Assembly (NCBI RefSeq): GCF_000317285.1
Contig: NZ_AJLN01000083.1
Span: 1 to 52,362 of the forward strand
Direction of reading: 5' to 3'
Length of the DNA stretch: 52,362 nucleotides
From: Chlorogloeopsis fritschii PCC 6912
Lineage (GTDB): Bacteria; Cyanobacteriota; Cyanobacteriia; Cyanobacteriales; Nostocaceae
Shown here: piece by piece, positions 28,488 to 39,063 of the stretch
Position numbering within the stretch: the first letter of the stretch is position 1
How the letters are laid out: the number at the start of each line of letters is the position of its first letter
Position numbers and translations under genes: made by a program
Notes under the pieces: generated by a model
Told to the model about the DNA's origin: nothing
The model's input: the letters and a program-made list of their open reading frames with translations, nothing else
Database searches by the model: none

Positions 28488-29561
28488 TCAAGCCGAGCGA
28501 GAAGCCGTTGATCGCGCTGCATAATAATCCTTAAAAGATTGATACCCAACATTAGTTGTGTATAGATGACACTTGTCTGTAATCTTTGTGATTAAAGACC
28601 AAGAAAATCGACATTCAGGATATAGATAGTTCCCCCAATTTTCTTTCAGGCTGCGATGAGCTAGCCGCAAATTATAAGAAGGAATGGCTGTAGAAATATG
28701 ATGGGGAACGTGGACATTGATATCATGGCAAAGAAATTCTACCCAGCGTGGATAATCGCAGTGAACTGTGCCAGACAATTGTGCTAAAGCAGGGTTCCAC
28801 TTTGTTGATTCCACAAAAGGAATCTCTGGAGCAGTATGGTGAACCAAAGTAAAAGTACTCATCCAGAAATGGAAAACCAGCCAAGGAATAAACCAAAATT
28901 TGATAAATCCCCAGATACCAATAGTTGCAAATATTAAGGGGAAAACTACTGCTGCAAACAGCACGACTACAGCTACAGAAAGCTTAACGCTGGATTGGTC
29001 TTTAGCGCGGAATTTAGTCCAATCAAAGTGCAAAGCGAACCAATGTAAAATTGAGCCTATCCACCATAGGCGCTTACCCATGAGCAGCTGAAAACCCCAC
29101 TGATAGAGTTTTCCCCAACTTTCATATTCTTTTGGTCTAATTGGATGCCAAGCGTTGTCTTCTTCTAACTCATTGGTGTGAGCATGATGATAATTATGCT
29201 GAATTCGCCAACTATGGAAAGGATAAATTAAGGGCATCATTATTAAATGCCCTACCAAATCGTTTACCCAACGGCGTTTAGCAAACGAACGATGACCGCA
29301 ATCATGGCCGATCACAAAAAAACCTGTCAAGGCAGTGCCAGTAAAAATCCAGGCTATGGGCAAGAGAAACCAAGGAGCGATCGCGAGACTCCAATAGCCT
29401 AAGCCAACCATTAACACATTAGTCAGAACTCCTATCCAAGCTTTGCGACGATTCTGAGCAAAGCATTCCTTGGGCAGGCTTTTGATAATATCTTTGAGCT
29501 TGAAGTTGGAAGTCCCAAGATCGTTAGCTGGCTTTAGGGTGTTTATTGTTGTTGTTGTCAT
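28488..29561 (-). CDS. desA: Acyl-lipid delta-12 fatty acid desaturase DesA
   Basis: DesA converts lipid-bound oleate to linoleate. The 357-residue protein carries His boxes HDCGH, HNYHH and HVPHH, with KRRWVNDLVGHL and NAWHPI typical of the delta-12 branch. Several membrane helices are visible. It is flanked by desC upstream and desB downstream, the order known from Nostoc. Terminators follow both desC and desA, so the three genes seem to be separately transcribed units despite their clustering. Confidence 0.95.
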   Translation of the reverse strand: MTTTTINTLKPANDLGTSNFKLKDIIKSLPKECFAQNRRKAWIGVLTNVLMVGLGYWSLAIAPWFLLPIAWIFTGTALTGFFVIGHDCGHRSFAKRRWVNDLVGHLIMMPLIYPFHSWRIQHNYHHAHTNELEEDNAWHPIRPKEYESWGKLYQWGFQLLMGKRLWWIGSILHWFALHFDWTKFRAKDQSSVKLSVAVVVLFAAVVFPLIFATIGIWGFIKFWFIPWLVFHFWMSTFTLVHHTAPEIPFVESTKWNPALAQLSGTVHCDYPRWVEFLCHDINVHVPHHISTAIPSYNLRLAHRSLKENWGNYLYPECRFSWSLITKITDKCHLYTTNVGYQSFKDYYAARSTASRSA

Positions 29562-29710
29562 GAATAACTCAAAACAAAAAACTTCACACTCAAGTCACTA
29601 AAAAAAGTGGCTTGTCGCAAAGTTCCGTAACATTAGCGATTTGGATTATATCAACCTAACGCCTCTCAATGCACGTACATCCTGCCCTGTTTCTAAAATT
29701 AAGATTAAAA

Positions 29711-29749
29711 ACCCCCGCTTTTGCTTGGGCTATCACCCAAAAGCGAGGG
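29711..29749 (-). terminator. Rho-independent terminator of desC
   Basis: Read on the minus strand, GCCCTCGCTTTTGG pairs with AGCAAAAGCGGGGG (one or two mismatches) and is followed by TTTTTAAT. It lies about 60 bp beyond the desC stop. Confidence 0.8.
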
Positions 29750-29810
29750 CAGCTAAAAATCGCACACAGCGCTACTTCATCACTAACGGTTGATGACTAA
29801 AGCCATCTAA

Positions 29811-30626
29811 CTACTTTTTCTCTGCCAGCTTGACATTGGTAGCCAGACCAAGTACTTGTAGCAATTGAATAGTCATCCAGGTGAGGTCAATTTCCCACCA
29901 TTCCAAACCGTGGCGAGCCGAGTATTGATAAGCGTGGTGATTATTGTGCCAACCCTCACCAAACACTAGCAGGGCTACCCACCAACAGTTAGTTGAATTA
30001 TCACCAGATTCGTGGCTGCGATAGCCAAATTTGTGGGTGGCACTATTCACCAACCAAGTGCAGTGCCAAACGAAAACAATGCGGGCAAAAATTCCCCAAA
30101 CAACAAACGACCAACCACCCAAAAGCAACAGTACTACACCCAGAGCAATCTGGATGAAAATCATATTGTTGTCTAAAAACTGATAAACTGGGTCGTCGGC
30201 AATGTCTTTAGTAAAGCGAGGGATTTCTGCTTCATCGTCTCTTTTGTAAATCAACCAACCCATGTGGCTCCACCAAAAGCCCTTATTGGAATCGTGGGGA
30301 TCTTTTTCTTGATCTGAGTACAGATGGTGCATACGGTGTGTACCAATCCACTCAATCGGCCCACCTTGACAAGCAAGTGTGCCACAAAATACAAAGAAAT
30401 ATTCCAACCACTTAGGAGCTTGAAAACTGCGGTGGGTGACAAGGCGATGAAACCCCAGGGTAATACCTAAGCCGCCGGTAATCCAGTAAAGAAGTAGCGC
30501 CACACCTACTGCTTTCCAATTCCAATTACTAGGCAGTAGGACAAGCAAAGCTCCGAGATGCACACCAACGAAGAATAGGGTGTTAACCCAGTGAATTTGA
30601 GGTTTGGTTGAGGTAGCAATTGTCAT
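29811..30626 (-). CDS. desC: Acyl-lipid delta-9 fatty acid desaturase DesC
   Basis: DesC makes the first double bond, at the delta-9 position, in lipid-bound stearate. The 271-residue protein has the boxes HRLVTHR, HRMHH and HNNHH and the hydrophobic pairs of the stearoyl-CoA-type desaturase family. Its length is normal for the cyanobacterial enzyme. It heads the desC-desA-desB cluster. The divergent PLP-enzyme gene starts 87 bp away, so that short gap must hold both promoters. Confidence 0.96.
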   Translation of the reverse strand: MTIATSTKPQIHWVNTLFFVGVHLGALLVLLPSNWNWKAVGVALLLYWITGGLGITLGFHRLVTHRSFQAPKWLEYFFVFCGTLACQGGPIEWIGTHRMHHLYSDQEKDPHDSNKGFWWSHMGWLIYKRDDEAEIPRFTKDIADDPVYQFLDNNMIFIQIALGVVLLLLGGWSFVVWGIFARIVFVWHCTWLVNSATHKFGYRSHESGDNSTNCWWVALLVFGEGWHNNHHAYQYSARHGLEWWEIDLTWMTIQLLQVLGLATNVKLAEKK

Positions 30627-30712
30627 GCAGTAACCTGAATAAAATTTTGTTCAGCCTGAGAAAGCGTGATTTCTAAATCCGCATTATTATTATTTTTGCG
30701 AATGGGGGACTA

Positions 30713-31942
30713 ATGAACAGCTTGGAACAGCTGCGGCAAGCAGAACAAGCACTGATACAGATTTTTTCTGGAATTGACGCTCAGGTCAAGCAAAATCTTC
30801 AACGAGTGTTACATTCTTTTCGCCATCATAGAGTTGGCGCGCACCATTTTGCAGGTGTCACAGGGTACGGACACGATGATTTGGGGCGAGAAACCTTAGA
30901 TCGAGTCTTTGCCGAAGTCATGGGAGCTGAAGCTGCGATAGTACGAGTGCAATTCGTTTCCGGAACTCACGCGATCGCAACTGCCTTATTCGGTGTCCTT
31001 CGTCCTGGTGACGAAATGTTAGCGGTGGCAGGCGCACCCTACGACACATTAGAAGAAGTTATAGGTTTACGAGGTCATGGTCAAGGCTCCCTGATCGATT
31101 TTGGCATTAGCTACCGCCAATTGGATCTTACTCCAGAAGGAACAGTAGATTGGCAAGCTTTAAGCCGTGCGATAGGCGATCGCACTCGTTTAGTGTTAAT
31201 TCAGCGCTCTTGTGGCTATTCTTGGCGTTCTAGCTTATCTATTGCCGAAATCGAAAAAATTATTCACATAGTCAAACAGCAAAACCCCAACACCATTTGC
31301 TTTGTTGACAACTGCTACGGTGAATTCATCGATACCCGTGAACCCACCCACGTCGGTGCCGATCTGATGGCGGGTTCTTTGATTAAAAACCCAGGTGGAA
31401 CCATCGCCACTGCTGGTGGTTACGTTGCCGGTCGTGCTGACTTGGTAGAAGCTGCTGCTTGCCGTCTCACCGCTCCTGGTATAGGTAGTTACGGCGGTGC
31501 TACATTTGACCAAAATCGCTTGCTCTTCCAAGGCTTATTTCTCGCACCCCAAATGGTAGGAGAAGCCATGAAAGGCACTCATTTAACAGGTTACGTTTTT
31601 GACAAACTTGGTTACCCAGTCAATCCCGCACCCCTTGCTCCTCGCCGCGATGTGATCCAGGCAATTAAACTCGGTTCCAAAGAAAAGCTCATTGCTTTTT
31701 GTCGGGCGATACAACAGCATTCTCCGATTGGTTCCTACCTAGATCCCGAACCAGCAGAAATGCCGGGTTATGAGAGCAAAGTAGTCATGGCTGGTGGGAC
31801 ATTTATTGAGGGTAGCACCCTAGAATTTTCAGCCGATGGCCCTTTGCGGGAACCGTATATCGTTTACTGCCAAGGAGGAACCCATTGGACTCATGTAGCG
31901 ATCGCCCTGGAAGCGGCAATTGCAACTGTAGGAAGAGCCTGA
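30713..31942 (+). CDS. Methionine gamma-lyase-like PLP enzyme (aluminium-resistance protein family)
   Basis: This fold-type I PLP-dependent protein belongs to the COG4100 group, annotated as aluminium resistance or methionine-gamma-lyase-related. The 409 residues show HHFAGVTGYGHDDLGRETLDRVFAEVMGAE near the N-terminus, FVDNCYGEF with the PLP-ring Asp, and AGSLIKNPGG with the PLP-binding Lys. The C-terminal QGGTHWTHVAIALE is also conserved. A C-S lyase activity is likely but the substrate is unknown; the aluminium link is a historical name. The gene stands alone between desC and bciB. Confidence 0.92.
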   Translation: MNSLEQLRQAEQALIQIFSGIDAQVKQNLQRVLHSFRHHRVGAHHFAGVTGYGHDDLGRETLDRVFAEVMGAEAAIVRVQFVSGTHAIATALFGVLRPGDEMLAVAGAPYDTLEEVIGLRGHGQGSLIDFGISYRQLDLTPEGTVDWQALSRAIGDRTRLVLIQRSCGYSWRSSLSIAEIEKIIHIVKQQNPNTICFVDNCYGEFIDTREPTHVGADLMAGSLIKNPGGTIATAGGYVAGRADLVEAAACRLTAPGIGSYGGATFDQNRLLFQGLFLAPQMVGEAMKGTHLTGYVFDKLGYPVNPAPLAPRRDVIQAIKLGSKEKLIAFCRAIQQHSPIGSYLDPEPAEMPGYESKVVMAGGTFIEGSTLEFSADGPLREPYIVYCQGGTHWTHVAIALEAAIATVGRA

Positions 31943-32016
31943 GTTATTCCTTGGTAATATACACTACTTTTTAAATAGTAATATCACGCAGAGGAGCCAG
32001 TGCGTTGCGGGGGTTC

Positions 32017-33216
32017 TTACTCCGGTAACTTATACTGCCCAACAATGCGCTTTGCAAACTCTGGTACGTGCTCTTCTAACTTCTGTGGATGATTCCGCTT
32101 CACATACAGGTAATTGCGCGTGAAGTGAGAATCAATCGAGAAACGAGCATATTCCAAACCTTTGGGGCCGATTTTTTCAATTACTACCCCCATGAGCTTT
32201 GCTGCCCACATCGGCAGAGTCACACCTTTGTCGTAAGCTGGTATACTTTGTTGCACGGCAGCTTTGCGATCGCCTTTGGACATTACTGGCTGAGTTTCGA
32301 TCAGATCTCTTACCAATTCCAGCATTTCTTTGCCGCGTTCATTTCTCACCAAAATCCACTGCCAGCCAAAAGGCGCGCCCATATAACCCACAACCAAATC
32401 AGCCAAAGAATTTACGTAATCAAAACAACTCATGCACGAAGGGGCAAACACATCCTTAAGCTGGTTCGTCTTCAAGCCAAAGAAAGGTACAGTCTCTGTT
32501 GATCCATCCTCATGCTTAAAGTGAACCCGAAAATCTTGCATAAACTCGTAATACACAACTGTATCGGGAGATTTGCTTGTGGTTTCTAGGAATTTTTGTA
32601 GCCCAGCCCGATTCACATTATCTACACAGGGCGTACCCAAAACGTAGAGCTTTTCTAAACCCAGTTTTTTTTCCACGGCACGCAACGCCTGAATTTGGCA
32701 ACCAACACCAATTACCAACAGCCGCTTCATTCCCGACTTTTCCACCTGTTCCAACACTGAAAGATTCGGGGAAAGCGTTGGTTTATTTACCCGTGCTGCC
32801 AGTATTTCTTCTGGAGTGCGAGCAATAATAGGCATTGGTTGAAAGCGATCTTCCTTAGTATTTTGGACGCAGACAACACCCTCTACCATGCCGCGATTCA
32901 ACATTTCAATCGCGATCGTACTAACAATACCCGTCCACTGAGCACCGGGAATTGGTTCAGTTTTCCGCGCCGCCATCATCTCTTGATGAACACCAAAATA
33001 AAGTTCATCAGGGTTATCCAAATTGCGAGAGCGAGTATGAGTTTGTTCTTCAAGTTCGTCTATCTGTTGATTAATAAAAGCGCAAGCTTCCTTGACATAG
33101 TGAATATAATATGTATCGCATAGACCGCATTCACTACATAGTTCCTTAGCAGGGCGACGGCTACTCGGTTTGAGGGCTTTGGCTTTTTTGTGTTTGCTAA
33201 AATCAACTGAAGTCAT
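32017..33216 (-). CDS. bciB: Ferredoxin-dependent divinyl chlorophyllide 8-vinyl reductase BciB
   Basis: BciB reduces the 8-vinyl group of divinyl chlorophyllide, giving the monovinyl form used for chlorophyll a. It is related to the F420 hydrogenase beta-subunit family and plant 7-hydroxymethyl chlorophyll a reductase. The 399-residue product has CSECGLCDTYYIHYVKEAC near the N-terminus, GVGCQIQALRAVEKKLGL, LGTPCVDN and APSCMSCFDYVNSLADLVVGYMGAP, with enough Cys for iron-sulfur clusters. The main alternative is a paralogue with 7-hydroxymethyl reductase activity. Confidence 0.88.
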   Translation of the reverse strand: MTSVDFSKHKKAKALKPSSRRPAKELCSECGLCDTYYIHYVKEACAFINQQIDELEEQTHTRSRNLDNPDELYFGVHQEMMAARKTEPIPGAQWTGIVSTIAIEMLNRGMVEGVVCVQNTKEDRFQPMPIIARTPEEILAARVNKPTLSPNLSVLEQVEKSGMKRLLVIGVGCQIQALRAVEKKLGLEKLYVLGTPCVDNVNRAGLQKFLETTSKSPDTVVYYEFMQDFRVHFKHEDGSTETVPFFGLKTNQLKDVFAPSCMSCFDYVNSLADLVVGYMGAPFGWQWILVRNERGKEMLELVRDLIETQPVMSKGDRKAAVQQSIPAYDKGVTLPMWAAKLMGVVIEKIGPKGLEYARFSIDSHFTRNYLYVKRNHPQKLEEHVPEFAKRIVGQYKLPE

Positions 33217-33274
33217 ATAAATAAATTGATGGTTTTATCAAAACAGAGCTTTTATTACCATACCTTTACAGGAT

Positions 33275-33451
33275 ATGAACTTCACGATTGAAATTGAACA
33301 AGAACAGGATGGACGCTTTTTAGCAGAAGTGATAAATTTTCCTGGTGTACTAGCTTATGGACAGACGCGGGAAGAAGCTATTGCTAGAGTCAAAGCACTA
33401 GCGTTACGGGTATTAGCGGATAAACTAGAGCATGGAGAAATCAGGACTTAG
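33275..33451 (+). CDS. HicB-like antitoxin-fold protein, 58 aa
   Basis: This small frame encodes MNFTIEIEQEQDGRFLAEV, then INFPGVLAYGQTREEAIARV, the pattern of the HicB antitoxin N-terminal fold (beta strands, PGV turn, helix). There is no DNA-binding C-terminus, and no hicA mRNA interferase lies on either side. It may be an orphan antitoxin domain or a remnant. It is followed 41 bp later by a second gene of the same type. Confidence 0.75.
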   Translation: MNFTIEIEQEQDGRFLAEVINFPGVLAYGQTREEAIARVKALALRVLADKLEHGEIRT

Positions 33452-33492
33452 CTCTATAAAATTACATATTTTTACAAAATAGCAATCTCAAA

Positions 33493-33663
33493 ATGAGCAA
33501 GGAATTCAACGTAATTATAGAACGTGATTCTGAGGGCTACTTTGTTGCTTCTGTGCCTAGTCTCCCTGGATGCCATACTCAAGCAAAGTCCTTAGACGAA
33601 CTTATGGAACGCATCAGAGAAGCTATCGAGTTATGTTTAGAAGTAGAGGAACAGATTAGATAG
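33493..33663 (+). CDS. Second HicB-like protein, 56 aa
   Basis: The product begins MSKEFNVIIERDSEGYFVAS and continues VPSLPGCHTQAKSLDELMERI, again the HicB fold with PGC at the turn. It has only partial similarity to its upstream neighbour, so it looks like an old duplication or a separate acquisition. No HicA follows; the next 980 bp have no gene. Confidence 0.78.
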   Translation: MSKEFNVIIERDSEGYFVASVPSLPGCHTQAKSLDELMERIREAIELCLEVEEQIR

Positions 33664-34647
33664 GTGACAATCAAGTCAAGGTAGAAGCCATTCAAGCTTC
33701 TCCCTCTTCATTCTTTGCGCTCTTTGTGTTCTTTGTGGTTCGTTTTTCAAAATCTTTTCAGCAAAACCAGAAAATAGTACTAATGCACTCCTCACCCACA
33801 TCAACCAACTAGGCAAATTTCCCTTTCCCAAACACGATCGCTCTGAATTATTTGTATATTGTGCGATCGCCTTTTAAAGAATTATTGCTTTTAAGTAATT
33901 ACTGACAAGTGTATAGTTATCAAATTATCACAGTACATACTTCAATAAATTACAAATCGCTATCCATCCTAATTTTGCATAGTTACCATTCTTTTATGTC
34001 ATTTACTAATTATTTTAATGTTTAAAACATTACTTGATTATTTTAAGATTTTGGATAGCATCGCTCGTCAACGTTGCTAAGAGTCACCTTCATTCAGTGA
34101 ATATGCAAAAACGAGCAGTATAAAATACTTTTTCATCAAAAGGAACAAAAGATAATTTTTTAAGTCTAATGTTGCGTAATGTGAAAATTCGTTATAATTT
34201 TTTATTATGAGGTTCAGTTCATTTCATCTACAGCCTCAATCATCTATCTAAGATTTAAGTAAATTTACTTAAATGAGCTTGGAATTAATATAAAAACTTC
34301 AATCGTAACGAGATATGTTTTTGTATTGTCAAGCAAACTCATTGACTCTTAAGGATAGAAACTCATCATATCTAGATAGATTTGCTCTGACTAAAATCAG
34401 CAATTATCTAACTTAATACGGTGGAAAAATACTAATTTTAATTCACCTGTAGAAAGACGAAATACAAGCAATTAAATGTCAATAAGACTGCTGAAATAAA
34501 TGCTTATTTCAGTTAATTTTGCGCTAATTATTCCCATAATTATCATTCGTAAAGATGAGATTGTTATGATGATAAAAGTGGGAGAAATAAATCGATATGC
34601 GTCTACCAAAAAATCTAAATCTAAATTTGTAGGGAGCGGTTCTGGCA
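33664..34647. other. Nearly 1 kb AT-rich region upstream of the invertase gene
   Basis: At 33712-33750 lies a copy of the CTTTGCGCTCTTTGTG-type repeat, here without the insert present near 7673. From about 33890 the region is AT-rich and no gene or known RNA is visible. Such length suggests a regulated promoter for the invertase gene. Confidence 0.4.
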
Positions 34648-36084
34648 ATGCAACTAGAAGACTTGGTAACAATTAAATCTCTAGAAAACGAAGCATGGGA
34701 AGCACTAGAAAAAACAATTATGTACTATCAAGGGCGTCCTGTGGGAACGGTAGCCGCCCTGGATGGAACAGTAGACGCGCTCAATTACGATCAATGCTTT
34801 ATTAGAGATTTTGTTTCTTCCGGCATACTATTTCTGATTAAAGGCAGAACAGATATTGTTCGTAACTTTCTAGAAGAAACTTTAAAGTTACAGCCTAAAG
34901 AGAATCAGTTAGATGCCTACAAACCAGGTCGAGGCATGATACCAGCGAGCTTCAAAGCAGTTTCTCTGAATGGTGAAGAATATTTAGAAGCTGACTTTGG
35001 CGAACACGCGATCGCGAGAGTAACACCAGTAGATTCTTGTTTGTGGTGGATGATTTTATTAAAAGCTTATGTTGCCGCCACCAAAGATTATTCATTAGCA
35101 TATCAACCTGATTTTCAATATGGTATCAAGTTAATTATGGAGCTATGCTTGGCGACACGTTTTGATATGTATCCCACTTTGCTAGTTCCAGATGGTGCCT
35201 GTATGATTGACCGCCGTTTAGGTATTTATGGGCATCCTTTAGAAATTCAATCTCTATTTTATGCGGCATTACGTGCAGCTCGTGACCTTTTAATTTGTAA
35301 TGGTAATCAAGATATTGTTAATGCTATTGATAATCGTCTACCAGTTCTGCGCGCTCACATTCGCAAACATTATTGGATAGATTTAGCTCGCCTCAATGCT
35401 ATTTATCGGTATAAAGGTGAAGAATATGGTAAGGGAGCAGTAAACCAGTTCAACATCTACGTAGATTCGCTTCCCTACTATGAATTAGATAGGTGGCTGC
35501 CAAAAACAGGTGGTTATTTAGCAGGAAATGTCGGGCCATCACAGCTAGATACTCGCTTTTTTGCACTAGGAAACTTAATGGCAATTATTTCCGATCTTGC
35601 AAGCGAAGAGCAATCACAAGCTATTATGAATTTGATTGAAAAACGCTGGCAAGACCTAGTCGGAGATATGCCAATGAAAATCGTTTTCCCGGCATTGGAG
35701 AACGAAGAATACAGAATGATTACTGGCTGCGATCCCAAAAATATACCTTGGTCGTATCATAATGGTGGTAATTGGCCTGTCTTGATGTGGATGTTGGCGG
35801 CTGCTGCTGTAAAAACTAATAGAATCTGTTTGGCAGAAAAGGCTATTGAAATTGCCCAAGCACGCCTCAGAGATGACGAATGGCCAGAGTATTACGACGG
35901 AAAGAAGGGACGACTAATTGGTAAACAAGCTAGAAAATATCAAACCTGGACAATTGCTGGATTATTACTGGCGAAAGAACTGATAAACAACCCTTCAATG
36001 TTACCGTTAGTTAGTTTTGAGCCATTTACAGCAGAACAGGTTTCTAGAGCTTGCGAATTTGAAATTGACAGCTTTGATAGCTAG
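34648..36084 (+). CDS. Alkaline/neutral invertase (GH100)
   Basis: The enzyme hydrolyses sucrose to glucose and fructose in the cytosol. The 478-residue protein carries the GH100 features: [15 protein letters not shown] with the putative catalytic Asp, [63 protein letters not shown], and [15 protein letters not shown] near the C-terminus. No signal peptide is present. Studied Anabaena strains have two such enzymes, InvA and InvB, one needed for nitrogen fixation; I cannot tell which this is. It precedes a Rieske oxygenase gene with 390 bp between, so the two are not clearly linked. Confidence 0.95.
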   Translation: MQLEDLVTIKSLENEAWEALEKTIMYYQGRPVGTVAALDGTVDALNYDQCFIRDFVSSGILFLIKGRTDIVRNFLEETLKLQPKENQLDAYKPGRGMIPASFKAVSLNGEEYLEADFGEHAIARVTPVDSCLWWMILLKAYVAATKDYSLAYQPDFQYGIKLIMELCLATRFDMYPTLLVPDGACMIDRRLGIYGHPLEIQSLFYAALRAARDLLICNGNQDIVNAIDNRLPVLRAHIRKHYWIDLARLNAIYRYKGEEYGKGAVNQFNIYVDSLPYYELDRWLPKTGGYLAGNVGPSQLDTRFFALGNLMAIISDLASEEQSQAIMNLIEKRWQDLVGDMPMKIVFPALENEEYRMITGCDPKNIPWSYHNGGNWPVLMWMLAAAAVKTNRICLAEKAIEIAQARLRDDEWPEYYDGKKGRLIGKQARKYQTWTIAGLLLAKELINNPSMLPLVSFEPFTAEQVSRACEFEIDSFDS

Positions 36085-36476
36085 AACCTGAATTAGACAA
36101 TTACTTTAATTGTGTTGTCATAAAATAAACCATTGTAGTGGTTTATTACTCAATAAAATTTTACAAGCCCGGTTTTTCAAAAAAACTGGGTTCTTCTGCA
36201 CATTCCAATCGCTTTAAACTAACAACTTGCAGCATTCTCAATTAGCATCCTAGCCCGCCAAGAAATTTATTTCTTGGCTAATAGTTCAAGTCCACTCAAG
36301 TGGACTAAAATATTTTTTTCTCAATCTTCTTCATGAAGCAGAGCCTCAACCAATGCTTTCCCAGGCTGGAGCTTGGGAAAGAGAAAAAGGTTTGAGAATT
36401 CATTCTGAGTTAGTATTAAGCTAAAAATTAAAATGCATAAAAAGCGTGTTTGATAAACAATTTAGTAATTTTTCTT
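36085..36476. repeat. Spacer with inverted copy of a hairpin repeat
   Basis: At 36335-36381 lies a hairpin repeat with the stem CTTTCCCA (36356-36363) / TGGGAAAG (36374-36381). Its reverse complement matches 40885-40931 in about 41 of 47 bases. The rest shows no gene. Confidence 0.65.
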
Positions 36477-37862
36477 ATGGAAACTCAATTTTCATGGACT
36501 AAACAGTGGTATCCAATTAGTCCATTAAGCTATCTAGATTCTTATTCTCCAAATCCTGTCACACTTTTGGGCAAAAAACTGGTGATTTGGAAAGATAAAA
36601 ATCAAAAGTGGATAGTAATGGATGATTTTTGTCCTCACAAACTAGCACAGCTATCTCTGGGAATTATTAATGAAGATGGCAACTTAATATGCAGACATCA
36701 CGGATGGTGTTTTAACGGAGAAGGGAAATGCATCAAAATTCCAATGTTAACTGGTAGCGCAGAAGAAACTGCTTGCCATAGTTTAAAGTCTCATATTACT
36801 ATCTATCCCACACAAATTGCTCAAGAACTTCTTTGGATATGGGCAGATGATAGTACAACTGCCTTCGAGGATTGTACTTTAAAGCATCCGGCTATTATCC
36901 CAGAATGTGAATTGAACATATCTTCTGGGGCATGGCACATGACAGAAGTTCCCGTTGGTTACACAGTATCTGTTGAAAGCACCTTTGATCCATCTCATGC
37001 TCAATTTCTGCACGAGGGAATTGGCTACTTTTCTCCTAAAACAACAGTGCCAATCCAACATTTTGCAGTTGTGGGAGAAATGTCTGCCGAAGAAGGTTTT
37101 ACCCTCAAGCACTCAGGCTACAATCTCCTCAACAAAGATATGGACGCCACACGGAAGTTTACTCCGCCTTGTGCTAACACGACAATATATCGTTATCCGA
37201 ATGGGAAAATTACTCTATTTCAGTTGTACTTTGTTCCCACACGACCGGGTTACTGTAGATATATTGGTAAGTTTATTTCTGATGGCGCTGCGGCTCCAAA
37301 AAACTTTTTGTTGGAGATTCTGCCACAATATCTCCGCATCGGGTTACAACATTTATCCACATACAAGCTGAGTGACCAAGATTTAACAGTGATGCACTCT
37401 CAAGAGAGTATTGAGTCATCATTACACAAAAAATGGCAAAAGGCATACTTTATGCCTTCCCCTGCTGATATCGGTATTGTTACTTTCAGAAAATGGCTAG
37501 ATGAATTTGCTGGAGGTAGCCCTGGTTGGGCAGTTTCTCTAGAAAGCAGTGCAAAAAACTTGAATAATGAACAGCTATACGACAGATGGCACAGACATAC
37601 AAAGCTTTGTCCCCATTGCCGTAATTCTGTGCTGTTTATCGAAAAAGTGCGAACATATTGTCAGATTGGGACTGGATTTTTGGCATTGTTAACATTGGTT
37701 TTACTCTTACTAGGTATTCCTTTAAAGCTCGTGTTGACAACCACAATCCTTGGAGTTTTAAGTTTGTTGTGCTCATATATTTTGGAAGATTTCAAGCAAC
37801 TTTTCTTGAGCAGTATCCCAAAAAGAGGCTTACCTTGGGTGAAACCCTATCAGAGCAATTAA
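36477..37862 (+). CDS. PaO-family Rieske-type oxygenase, membrane-anchored
   Basis: The protein of about 461 residues resembles plant pheophorbide a oxygenase, Tic55 and Ptc52. The Rieske motif is CPH...CRHHGW (about residues 54-79), the mononuclear iron site DPSHAQFLH (about 174), and a C-terminal CPHC redox pair precedes two membrane segments. The catalytic set is complete. Related cyanobacterial proteins are often of unknown substrate; chlorophyll breakdown or a lipid or carotenoid-like substrate are possibilities. The ATG at 36477 (METQFSWTKQWYP) is chosen over a TTG at 36450. Confidence 0.9.
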   Translation: METQFSWTKQWYPISPLSYLDSYSPNPVTLLGKKLVIWKDKNQKWIVMDDFCPHKLAQLSLGIINEDGNLICRHHGWCFNGEGKCIKIPMLTGSAEETACHSLKSHITIYPTQIAQELLWIWADDSTTAFEDCTLKHPAIIPECELNISSGAWHMTEVPVGYTVSVESTFDPSHAQFLHEGIGYFSPKTTVPIQHFAVVGEMSAEEGFTLKHSGYNLLNKDMDATRKFTPPCANTTIYRYPNGKITLFQLYFVPTRPGYCRYIGKFISDGAAAPKNFLLEILPQYLRIGLQHLSTYKLSDQDLTVMHSQESIESSLHKKWQKAYFMPSPADIGIVTFRKWLDEFAGGSPGWAVSLESSAKNLNNEQLYDRWHRHTKLCPHCRNSVLFIEKVRTYCQIGTGFLALLTLVLLLLGIPLKLVLTTTILGVLSLLCSYILEDFKQLFLSSIPKRGLPWVKPYQSN

Positions 37863-38048
37863 AAATGCGATCGCTATCTACCTCCAAAAAGCCCAATTGC
37901 TCACAAGCAACTATTTCTAGAGATATCTAACCCCATAACCCACCCTACAAAAATTGGCAACGCTCCAGAGGAACCGCCCAAAGGGCAATCATACGAAAGC
38001 ATCTTAAATTGGTAAAATTTAGGGTGAGAAAGAGGAGAACATTCAGAC

Positions 38049-38783
38049 ATGGTAGTCGCCCAAAATAATTTAAATATTGCCGCTCTAGAAGCAGAATATA
38101 ATCAGAAAACACCACGGGAAATTCTCAAATTTGCCCTAGAAACCTTTAACAATATCTCGATTTCCTTTAGTGGTGCTGAGGATGTTGTCCTCATTGACAT
38201 GGCATCAAAGATTACCAATAACTTCCGCGTTTTTACCCTCGATACCGGACGCTTGCACCCAGAAACATATCAGTTTTTGGATAAGGTAAGAGAACATTAT
38301 GGTATTAAATTAGAAGTAATGTTCCCGGATGCAGCAGAAGTACAAGCCCTAGTAGAAGAAAAAGGGTTGTTTAGTTTTTATCAAGATGGTCACAAAGAAT
38401 GCTGCGGTATACGGAAAGTAAAGCCCCTGCGCCGCAAACTCAATACCCTTGATGCTTGGATCACAGGGCAACGCAAAGACCAAAGCCCCAGTACCCGCAA
38501 CTACATCCCTGTAATTGAAGTTGACACCGCCTTCTCTACCGAAGACCATCAATTAATTAAGTTCAATCCTTTAGCAAATTGGTCTTCCGCGCAAGTGTGG
38601 GAATACATACGTGCTTTAGATGTGCCATACAACAAATTGCACGAACGCGGTTTTATCAGCATTGGTTGCGAACCCTGCACAAGGCCTGTATTACCCAATC
38701 AGCACGAGCGCGAAGGGCGCTGGTGGTGGGAAGAATCCACTATGAAAGAGTGCGGTTTGCACGCGGGTAACTTACAAAAATAG
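38049..38783 (+). CDS. cysH: Assimilatory adenylyl-sulfate/phosphoadenylyl-sulfate reductase CysH
   Basis: CysH reduces activated sulfate to sulfite in cysteine synthesis. The 244-residue protein has [41 protein letters not shown] and a C-terminal ECGLH with the catalytic Cys. The paired cysteines CC (near residue 118) and CEPC (near residue 208) form the 4Fe-4S binding set found in APS reductases and some cyanobacterial enzymes, so either APS or PAPS could be the substrate. AGAGGAGAA precedes the start. Confidence 0.95.
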   Translation: MVVAQNNLNIAALEAEYNQKTPREILKFALETFNNISISFSGAEDVVLIDMASKITNNFRVFTLDTGRLHPETYQFLDKVREHYGIKLEVMFPDAAEVQALVEEKGLFSFYQDGHKECCGIRKVKPLRRKLNTLDAWITGQRKDQSPSTRNYIPVIEVDTAFSTEDHQLIKFNPLANWSSAQVWEYIRALDVPYNKLHERGFISIGCEPCTRPVLPNQHEREGRWWWEESTMKECGLHAGNLQK

Positions 38784-39063
38784 GACGTTGCTGAAAATAG
38801 TGTATTAACTATAGGTTGGGTTGAAGGAATTAGACTCAACCTATAAAATTTATTCCCGTTCGGCGATACTCGAAATCAAAGCGATCGCTCTAACGTTTGA
38901 CTAGCGCACTACTATCCACAAAATAAACTGCCATCTAACGGCGTTCCTCAATAATAGTCTCAGAGACAGGCTTACCTTGTACCTGAATTAGACACTGTCC
39001 TATCTGTCGAGGATGAGAACGTTCTTTAAGCTGTTTGACTAAGGCAGATTATTAAGACATAGC

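Noticed and set aside
33664-33800. HicA toxin gene after the HicB-like pair
   Set aside because: All frames after the second gene close quickly and none shows the HicA Gly-x-His pattern.
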